63,066 bases of DNA, from the IMG/VR virus record IMGVR_UViG_3300003324_000427, positions 1-63,066 of that record. One strand, 5' to 3'. Below the pieces are notes generated by a model, which saw only the letters and a list, made by a program, of their open reading frames with translations, did not search any database and was not told the origin of the DNA. A program made the position numbers and the translations under genes. The stretch is from a virus. Within the stretch, counting starts at the first letter, position 1, and the number at the start of each line of letters is the position of its first letter. Positions 7,218 to 15,800 of the stretch are shown here, piece after piece.

Positions 7218-8813
7218 ATGTCGGACCTTACTGACTGGAGTGAAATATCGCGTAATAATTTCCGTTTTGACGGGAATCATAGAGCTATCGTTGAAGATAT
7301 CAATGATCCGGAAAATGCGGGTAGGGTTAGAGTCAGAATATTCGGCATACACTCACCAGACCCAACAGTCACTACAACTGAAGAGCTTCCATGGGCAGAG
7401 CCTGCGCTAAGCCTATACTTCGGTGGTGGTATTCTCAATGACAAGAACATAAATGATGAAGCGGATTTGACGGGTAGATACACCCCTAAGAAGGATATAG
7501 TCGCTGATGTACCAGGAAGGCACGTGACGCAATTGACGCCATCTAATGGAAAATGGCAAGATGATGTCATGAACGCCTGCGGTGCGCCTGGTATCTACAC
7601 GGTTCCTAGATTGGGAAGCATAGTATGGATATTCTTTGATGCTGGAAATCACGTTTATCCTAAATATTGGGCAACGGCACCAAGGAAATTAGATTGGGAA
7701 GCGCAACGTAAGAAGATAGACGATTTGATTGCCGAGAAAAGGGATCAAATAAACACACTCAAAGATAGTATAGAAGTTGATACCGGTGAATATAACGGTG
7801 CTGGCCAATCTACCAGAAACGCTAAGGTTTCTACCAAGATACCAACACCAAAAATGTGGATACATCAATTGAGTGATATTGATAATTCAGATATCACCAG
7901 CGTTACGTCAGCATTCGGCGCAACTTACATAATAGTCAACAAGAACGGTAAAGAAAGACTTTATGTGTTCAATAAAGGCGCTGCTCAATATGTAGACGAG
8001 AATGGACAAACCAAGTCTTTGGTTGGTATTTCCAGCAATTCCGGCACGGATCAAAACAATGACTTTCAAATGATGGTTGGTAACAACGTAGAGATACATT
8101 TGCTTGGTGACTACAACCTCTTCGCAAAGAATAACATATTCGTACAAACCGAAGGTAATGTTGAAATAAATTCCAAGAACAATGTTGGAATAGTTGCCCG
8201 TGAAGGTGACATTGACATTATCACGTCAAACGGTCACTGTAATATAGACGTAAAGGGTAACTGTAATATCAGAACTGGTGGTAATACTCAGTTAGAAACA
8301 GAAGGTGATTTGATTGCTAAAGTAACTGGAAAGTTGGATGCCGCTGTTACTGGTGACGTAATTGCCAATGTTGATGGTGATATTGATCTAAAGACAAACG
8401 GCGACGCTAATATTTCCTCTATAGGAAATATAAACATGAATGCTACAGGTGACATCACAATGTCCTGTAATAATTTAGCAGTTCAAACGAATGCTGCTAT
8501 GTCTGTCACGTCAACTACGTCTGTAGACGTTCAAGCAAATACTGGCATTTCTCTCTCAGGTGGCGGTTCTGGTATTTCATTGGCACCTGGAGCCGCTAAT
8601 GTTCAATCTACGCAAATTGGACTTTCTGGTTCCTCGGTTCAAATCCAAGGACAAGTGAATATGGGCTCGTCTGCTTCTGGTGGAACTGCCAATCCGCCAA
8701 GTGTTCAAGCTGTCACTCCGGTACAAATTCCACCTGCAGAACAATTTGCGGAAAGTGGAAGTGGTAAAACTATTTCTGCTACAGAGTCTCAGGTCAGCGA
8801 TCAAGATAATTAA
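7218..8813 (+). CDS. Baseplate central spike (gp5-like, OB fold plus beta-helix)
   Basis: 531 residues. Residues about 17-160 form a gp5/VgrG-type OB domain: the pattern GNHRAIVEDINDPENAGRVRV is typical, with VPRLGSIVWIFFDAG later. Residues about 160-190 are a coiled segment. From about 290 to 455 there is a long run of short beta repeats (EGNVEINSKN, GDIDIITSN, KGNCNIRTGG, TGDVIANVDG, GDIDLKTNG) that fit the triple beta-helix needle that pierces the membrane. T4 gp5 has a lysozyme domain between these parts; none is seen here, so the spike is non-lytic. It opens the baseplate gene block. Confidence 0.92.
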   Translation: MSDLTDWSEISRNNFRFDGNHRAIVEDINDPENAGRVRVRIFGIHSPDPTVTTTEELPWAEPALSLYFGGGILNDKNINDEADLTGRYTPKKDIVADVPGRHVTQLTPSNGKWQDDVMNACGAPGIYTVPRLGSIVWIFFDAGNHVYPKYWATAPRKLDWEAQRKKIDDLIAEKRDQINTLKDSIEVDTGEYNGAGQSTRNAKVSTKIPTPKMWIHQLSDIDNSDITSVTSAFGATYIIVNKNGKERLYVFNKGAAQYVDENGQTKSLVGISSNSGTDQNNDFQMMVGNNVEIHLLGDYNLFAKNNIFVQTEGNVEINSKNNVGIVAREGDIDIITSNGHCNIDVKGNCNIRTGGNTQLETEGDLIAKVTGKLDAAVTGDVIANVDGDIDLKTNGDANISSIGNINMNATGDITMSCNNLAVQTNAAMSVTSTTSVDVQANTGISLSGGGSGISLAPGAANVQSTQIGLSGSSVQIQGQVNMGSSASGGTANPPSVQAVTPVQIPPAEQFAESGSGKTISATESQVSDQDN

Positions 8814-8823
8814 CGCTGAAAAG

Positions 8824-8831
8824 TATAAATA
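8824..8831 (+). promoter_or_regulatory. T4-late-like promoter TATAAATA before gp25-like gene
   Basis: TATAAATAC, an exact match to the T4 late promoter core, 17 nt before the ATG at 8849, with GGAG between. No -35 is needed for this class. It fits late expression of baseplate genes. Confidence 0.65.
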
Positions 8832-8848
8832 CAGGCTGGAGTTTATCA

Positions 8849-9241
8849 ATGCCAGCGAAACAAGAAGTAGAAGTTTATTCTGACCTGTCATATACGCCAA
8901 TATTAAACCAATTGGGCGACTTGACAACCGTTACGAATCAAGATTCGATAAAACAATCAATTAGAACTATCATAAATACTCCAAAAGGTAGTCGTATATT
9001 TGAACCAGATTTTGGTTGTAATGTTAATTTTTACTTATTTGAGCCGTTTTTACCAGAAACCGGCATGAGAATAGGTAAGGATATTGAATATAATATTTCT
9101 ACCTATGAACCAAGAGTAGACTTACTCAACATAAAAGTAACTCTAGATAATCAAAATGAGGGTTACGCTATTGATGTGGTCTACCGAATCAAAGAAGTAC
9201 AAAAGATTGATACTGTCACAATAACATTACAGAGATTATAA
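8849..9241 (+). CDS. Baseplate wedge subunit (gp25-like)
   Basis: 130 residues, the normal size for T4 gp25 / GPW. The conserved core NTPKGSRIFEPDFG (about residues 43-56) and the following LFEP are clear family signatures. The C-terminal part (VDLLNIKVTLDNQNEG) is the usual strand pair. gp25 joins the wedge to the sheath start. It directly follows the spike gene and precedes the gp6-like gene, as in other myoviruses. Confidence 0.93.
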   Translation: MPAKQEVEVYSDLSYTPILNQLGDLTTVTNQDSIKQSIRTIINTPKGSRIFEPDFGCNVNFYLFEPFLPETGMRIGKDIEYNISTYEPRVDLLNIKVTLDNQNEGYAIDVVYRIKEVQKIDTVTITLQRL

Positions 9242-9243
9242 AA

Positions 9244-12200
9244 ATGAGTAACAATAACACTGTAAAAAGAACTATTGATTATACAAGCTATGACTTTGAT
9301 GTTCTTAGACAAGAACTCATTGGATATCTCCAAGAAACTAATTCGTTCAAGGACGCCGAATACGTCGCTTCAAACATAAGAACTTGGGTAGACATCTCAT
9401 CATATATTGGCTCTTTGTTCGGTTATTATATCAATTCTGCAGCAAATGAAGTATTCTTACCAACAGCTAAGAAGTATAAGAATCTCAATAAGATAGCTCA
9501 ATTACTCCGTTACGATCCAAGAGGAAAGATTTCAGCAAACGTTGACGTTATTGGTTCATTGAATCCAGAATATGTCTATGGAAAGGAAAATCAATTCATA
9601 GAAATACCAGCATATTCTATTTTTCCATCGTCTCAACCAACCAAGACAGGCGAAGACTTCTCATTTACTAACCCAACTCCTATCACACATATGGTAAAGT
9701 CATATGGTGTTAACTTTGTTCAAGAAGAAGACTTGTCATATAAGGGATATTCTTTCCCTTTCACTGCTCCACGTTCATTCTTTACTGCCGATTTGTCTGA
9801 AACTGGTGAAGTTGTCATTGATCCAACCGGTATTTCATTACCATTAAGCCTCCAAAAACCACTTTCTATCATAGTTAAGACAAGTGAAGACGGATATCAT
9901 GGTTTTGACACTGAAAATTACCCAATGTCTGACCCATCCAACTCACAAAGCGTTGGACAACCATTCACTAAGACAGTAAATACCGTAGAATACGGTAGCG
10001 CAATGGTACCAAACGTCATTTATTACCTAGTATTCAACTACGACAGAGCTACAGCTTCTCCGTATATGACTATTGTTGAGAACATAAACTCATTAGGTGA
10101 TAAGCAAAACGACATTATCTGCTCATTTATCCTTGAACCTACCGACAGCACAGAAAACTTCTACACTTTACGTGTTGAAGAGATGGAAACTTTCAGTCGT
10201 TTCTACGTTGGTGTATTGGGACTCATCAACCTTGAAAGCGTTGCTTGGGAATTTGATGAATTAGCTGAAAGATCAGACGCAGTAGAACGTATCAAGCTCG
10301 TTATCAACAAAGACGGTAACTCGGAACCATTCAGCGTATTGCTTGGTGGTAGAATATTCACGTTTACTAGCGGAACCATTTACTCTCAGAAGTTCCCAAA
10401 GGACTTCTTTGACGCTTCTATCTTGGAATATAACGTAAACCTCATCATAGAAGATGAAAATGACCAAGCTAACAACTACGGCGCACGACTTGAAGTCACT
10501 TCAAATCCACCTATAGCTAATCAAATAACTATAGCTAAGATTAACACTAAGTTTGCTGACCCTGAAACCGATACTACTTCAATAAAGAAGAATCCAGGTA
10601 AGAAGTTTGGTGATTTCCAAGTCTCAAAGACTCCACCAGCAACCACATCAGAACAAAAAGCAGGTAGAGTGTTCTTCAAGAGTGGCGAAACGGTTCAAAA
10701 GATAACTTTCAACGCGCCATTTGAATTAGCAGAAGGCGAAACCAATGTTGAATATCACATTGCTTTAACGCCAGACAACAATGTAAGAACTTGGTGGGCA
10801 AATAAGACAACTTCTGGATTCAATGCTTATGTTGAACCAAACACTCAATACGAAGGTTATGTATCTTGGACAGCAACTAGAGTTATTCAACAGAAGCTCA
10901 TTAGCGTACCTGTCGTTTTCAATCAACCAATACCAACATCAGTAACAGTTGACGGTAATATTTCTAATTACATGGTTCAATTGACACCAAATGAAAACGT
11001 ACAAGTTTGGTACGATAATTTAGGTCCTAATGGATTTGAAGTAAAAGCAGAATTAGACTTCCAAGGTAAAGTATCTTGGTCTGTATTCAATTACTTTGAA
11101 AATGATACCGTTCCTTCTGAACCAGAAAGTGGTTACAGACAAAGAGGACAAGTAAAGTTGAGAGGGGATACCATTGAAAGTGGATTGGACGTAACTCTTG
11201 AAAATTCAATTCCAGATGAAAATTACGCTATACAACTCATTCCTAATAAGAACGTAAACGTCTTCTACACTAATAAAAAGTCAGGCTCTTTCAAGATAAA
11301 CGTTGAACCTGGCATAAATGAAGAAGTAACCGTTGATTGGTATGTTGATTCCACCAACGGATATTCGTTCCAAAGACACGGTGAGATAGAATTTAAGGGT
11401 AGAACAATTGAAAGCTCTAACATCCCAGGATTGTACTTCGTTAATGTTCCGGAAACATTTGAAATAAACGGATTGATACAAGGTTCAGTGGCATTTACAT
11501 CAATAAACTCCAATACTGTAATTGATCAATTGAACAACGGATTGAATCTTGAAATTGACCCTTCTAGAACAAGCGAAAATGACGTTCGTTACATCATAAA
11601 GAATGTCAACGTTTCTACAAATGGAATAAGAGTATTCGTCAAGAATGACTCAGGTACTTGGGACGAATGGGAACGTGGTGGTACTGGATACAATGCCGAC
11701 ACATCCCCTGGTAATAAGACATTCTTGGTAAGAGTCAATGCCGATAGATACGCTATGATTGAATTTGGTGACGGCGTATCTTGGGGTGAAACTCCAATCA
11801 ATAAAGAAAGTCTTATCATTGGTGTTCTTTCCGTAGGTAAGGAAGGAAACATTAATAAGGGCGTCATGTCGCCTAATGTAATACTCTCAAGATACATCCT
11901 CGGAAATGACAGAACTACAGTTGAATTTGAAAAGTCTTTCGTTGACTTATTGGGACTCAAGTCTCAACAATTCTTTGATGGTAATTTACCAGATACTTCT
12001 ATAATTGACTCAGAAAATACCAAGTTGAAGACTAATGACTTGACTATTCAACAGAACAAGAATGCCTTTGGTGGTAATGAAATAGAAACTGTTGATGAGT
12101 TGAGAAAGAATGCTTCCAACTACTTCTTGAGACAAGGAAGAAACGTATCTCTTGGTGACTACGAAAGATTCTCCGAAGAAGTATTCAGTGACTATATTGC

Positions 12201-12873
12201 CAAGACTAAAACATTGACATATAAGCAAATCAAGCAAGCTGGATTGATTTCTGAAACAGAACTTGAGAAGTATTGGTTCAATTTCATCTTCATCGTTGCG
12301 TTGAATAAGGATGGTACCAACTTTATTTCTAAGTCTCTTAGAGATTCGCTATTGGAACAATTAGATAACTCAAGCGCTAAGATGATAGGAACTGAACATG
12401 AAATTGTAGCAGCAACTTGGGTACCAATTGACGTTGTTATCAGATACAAGAAGACTAAATTTGGCAACGCCGAAGTCATAGAAACAGATATGAAAAAGAA
12501 CATAACTGATTTCTTCTCTATTGATAATCACGAATTGGGTTCAAGAATCAATAGCTCTGATATTGATAAGTTGATAAACCTTGATAACGTTGAATCGTTT
12601 GAAGTCATGTTGAATAGAGATGACAATAACAGATTTACATATAATGATTATCGCGTAGAAGTATTTGAAGCCGATGGTGATCCAGAAAAGGTAAGAAGAA
12701 ACAGATTGATGTCCCTGGTCGCTAAGGACCCATCCTTGGTTAAGGTATTCCAACCATTGTTTGATACCATGAAGCTTGATGGAACTCAAGATTGGAACTA
12801 TTCTCTCTACATTCAGTTGTCAGAGTTCGAATTCCCTAAACTTGGGGATATAATAATACAAAGAGAAGAATAA
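9244..12873 (+). CDS. Baseplate wedge protein (gp6-like / baseplate J family) with inserted modules
   Basis: 1209 residues, far longer than T4 gp6 (about 660). The N-terminus (IDYTSYDFDVLRQELIGYL, then a helix region with SAANEVFLPTAKKYKNL) and the later NASNYFLRQGRNVSLGDYERF match gp6/J proteins that link wedges around the baseplate. Residues about 473-702 hold three copies of a module of about 65-75 residues (ending SWTA, SWSV, DWYV; each with an N-V-x-V/T-W/F-Y/W core), resembling H-type lectin domains. I infer that adhesive modules were inserted into a wedge protein. A SD-less short gap separates it from gp25. Confidence 0.9.
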   Translation: MSNNNTVKRTIDYTSYDFDVLRQELIGYLQETNSFKDAEYVASNIRTWVDISSYIGSLFGYYINSAANEVFLPTAKKYKNLNKIAQLLRYDPRGKISANVDVIGSLNPEYVYGKENQFIEIPAYSIFPSSQPTKTGEDFSFTNPTPITHMVKSYGVNFVQEEDLSYKGYSFPFTAPRSFFTADLSETGEVVIDPTGISLPLSLQKPLSIIVKTSEDGYHGFDTENYPMSDPSNSQSVGQPFTKTVNTVEYGSAMVPNVIYYLVFNYDRATASPYMTIVENINSLGDKQNDIICSFILEPTDSTENFYTLRVEEMETFSRFYVGVLGLINLESVAWEFDELAERSDAVERIKLVINKDGNSEPFSVLLGGRIFTFTSGTIYSQKFPKDFFDASILEYNVNLIIEDENDQANNYGARLEVTSNPPIANQITIAKINTKFADPETDTTSIKKNPGKKFGDFQVSKTPPATTSEQKAGRVFFKSGETVQKITFNAPFELAEGETNVEYHIALTPDNNVRTWWANKTTSGFNAYVEPNTQYEGYVSWTATRVIQQKLISVPVVFNQPIPTSVTVDGNISNYMVQLTPNENVQVWYDNLGPNGFEVKAELDFQGKVSWSVFNYFENDTVPSEPESGYRQRGQVKLRGDTIESGLDVTLENSIPDENYAIQLIPNKNVNVFYTNKKSGSFKINVEPGINEEVTVDWYVDSTNGYSFQRHGEIEFKGRTIESSNIPGLYFVNVPETFEINGLIQGSVAFTSINSNTVIDQLNNGLNLEIDPSRTSENDVRYIIKNVNVSTNGIRVFVKNDSGTWDEWERGGTGYNADTSPGNKTFLVRVNADRYAMIEFGDGVSWGETPINKESLIIGVLSVGKEGNINKGVMSPNVILSRYILGNDRTTVEFEKSFVDLLGLKSQQFFDGNLPDTSIIDSENTKLKTNDLTIQQNKNAFGGNEIETVDELRKNASNYFLRQGRNVSLGDYERFSEEVFSDYIAKTKTLTYKQIKQAGLISETELEKYWFNFIFIVALNKDGTNFISKSLRDSLLEQLDNSSAKMIGTEHEIVAATWVPIDVVIRYKKTKFGNAEVIETDMKKNITDFFSIDNHELGSRINSSDIDKLINLDNVESFEVMLNRDDNNRFTYNDYRVEVFEADGDPEKVRRNRLMSLVAKDPSLVKVFQPLFDTMKLDGTQDWNYSLYIQLSEFEFPKLGDIIIQREE

Positions 12874-12885
12874 CGGAGATTATGA

Positions 12886-15800
12886 ATGCCATTTTCTGCT
12901 GACTTTGAAATAAAAGGCGATCCAGCTTATTCAAATGAAAAGATAGAATTCAATTCTACTTCAACAACAGGCGTTGTTGTAGATTCTGATGATTTGGAAG
13001 TAGAAGGTGATGTAACGAAAGAGGAAGTATTCTCTAGTGGTGACTCTTATGTCGTTTCTGTTATTACAAAGACTACCTGGACAACCAGCACAGGATACTT
13101 CTTCTCAGGCGACACGTTAATCTATAGTTTCAATGATTCCGGAATTGCCAACGTAGAAATAAGCGTTTATTCTCAGTATTTCGAATATAACGGAAAGAGA
13201 TTCCGCTTCAAGATTTCATCTAATAGAGACGTAACTATATTCTCTAAGTTCTATAAGATGATAATTGATAGATTCCCATTATGGGAACAAAACCAAAATC
13301 AAGCTCAAAAAGATTTATTCTATGCGGCTTCTCAATTCTTTGAAAGAATCTACAAGGACATAAAGAGAACTCTAAACAACATCGACATGGAAATCATAAG
13401 TCCAGACTTGTTTGAATACATGTCATTGACTTTTGGACATGACCCTAACTATTCCAGAAAGGTAGGTGCTGATGTTAATAACGAAGAATTTGATAGCTAT
13501 GACATCTATGAAAAGATAAGAGTAAATAAAGCTACAGACGATGAAATCAAGGCTTTCAGACAATTCTTACTTTTTAGCTCCGCTTTGTTCAAGGGTAAAG
13601 GTACTCCTGACGGATTGAAAGCTTTCTTATCTTTATTCACAATAGACTCCAAAATAATAGAACTTTGGACTCAATATTGGGGATTGAAGACTAAGGGCGT
13701 TACGGACGAAACTTTTGCCGCATTAACTACCTTCACTGACAATTTGTTAGGTTTACGTTGGGTAGACGTAAGAGTAGTTGGTAATAACAACGATGTTGGC
13801 CAATTCTCAAATAACTTCAATTCGTTCACAATAGACAATTACCACCAAGCAGAAAAGGTAGAATACGACGCCGACGTTGTTTCTGTTGTTTCTAGTGGCG
13901 GTGAAAAAGACGGTTGGTATGAGTTTGAAATCTCCGGACTCGAAGAGCTTTTCATTAGCATAAAGAGAGAAAACGGCGACGAAATAGCTGACCCAGAAAC
14001 AAATGTCATTCCGGAATTGTACGATATAGTTCCAAATGTGCCAGTAAGAAATGACCCAAGCAAGCCATATGTTCTTCAATTGTCTCCGGATGTTGTAGAG
14101 CACGGCGATAGATTCTCTTTGAATTTCACCAATGCTATTGAGGAAGAAGTAGATTCTCTTGTTGCTTCTACTAAAGAAAAAGTCAAAAATCTTGACATTA
14201 GCATAAAGTACAAGATTCATGATATTTCTATTCCAGAAAAGAATAGTAACTTTAGATTACCAGAAGATGAAATATTCGTTTGTTTACGCGGTGTTCCAAA
14301 AGATACAGATAGATATGCTGATTTCAACGAATACTACAGAGTGTCAATCAATGCTAGAAGAAATACCTTCTCGTTAGAAAAGGTAGTCGAAAATAACGTC
14401 GGTAAATTGATAACTCAAAAAATAAATCTTTCCGGTGACAAGAATAATTTGATTTTTGATAAGTATATACTTGACCCAGAAACCGATGAACCATATGTCT
14501 TCTTGAAAGATTACATTTACGAATTCAAAGTATCAATCAATGGTGATACTGTATCTGCTTATTTCAGAAAAGCAACGGTTGACGAGGAAATTGAAAGTAA
14601 GATAGCATCCGATGAGGGTGATATTCCTTTCGGAGAAGAAGAAACTGAAACTTGGATTTCGTTAATTGAAAACGTAAGTATAGACGTTGATGACTCATCT
14701 GTCGTATCTACCGATCAAAATGGTGAAGAAGTAATAAGCTATCCATATACCCCAATCACAGACGCCGGCTTTATTGGCGTTGGTTGTCGCAATACTATTT
14801 TTGAAGTCCGCGAAATATATCTTGATAATCTTGATTATGACGAAACTCTTTACTCGACTGAAGATAAAGAAATAAATCTCAAGCCTTTATACCTTGAATG
14901 GCTAAACGATAAGCTTATCAAGTACAACAGCTACCCTAATAACGTTCAAAGCTTCACTAAGCCAATAGAGAAGCCATTTGATAAGGATACTAAGTCCTAT
15001 ACCATTACTGAACAAGAGAAGGACGCTTTGGAGTTCTTCTATTTTGATGGCGCTAATGTTACAGAAGATATTGGAAGTCGTTACACTGTCATATTCAATC
15101 AAGAATGGGTTGATGAAAACTTCACGTCTGAAACTGACGTAATGAGCAAAATAGTAGTTCCGTTCGGTAGCCAACCTTCCTGGTTCATGCCGGAATCAAG
15201 AGTCCATAACAGAGCGGCATATAAGAATTACTACGGTAATAACGAAACTGTTTGGGTAGAAACTGAGCCAACTACAAGTAGTCCTACTACCTCTGACCCT
15301 ACAACCATAACAGCAAGTGGTTATATTCCTGGTTTCTTCAATTACGATTTAGTACCAACATACGACAAATATAAGACAGAACCATTTGATGACTTTTCGT
15401 CAATGGATAGAAATGAAGATGGTTACGGAAAGATACTCTACTTAAACGATAGAATTACTCAATATAAGCTCTCTGGTAACTCATTCTTCTTGAAGGGTGT
15501 GTACGAAGAAGTATCACCACTATCTACGTATTTTGAAGAATTAGATGGCGTAAGAAAATTAGCAGATGACAGTAACTATAAGAATAAAGTATTCTTACCT
15601 ATAGTTTTTAAGACAGCAACTTATAGAAGATTGTTGGGTGTAAGATTTAGACACTGCGACGATATTAAAACTATCATTGACAGAGCAACTTTTGAATTCC
15701 AGAATGAAATTCAACTCTACGGCGCATTTGATTTACACTTCCCGCCGGAAGCTGTAAAGTTTAGACCTGATAGAGAAATCCAATTGCGTCCTTCTCCATT

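Noticed and set aside
13807-14220. 137-residue open frame on the minus strand
   Set aside because: Shadow of the gp7-like gene; composition typical of a reversed AT-rich coding region.
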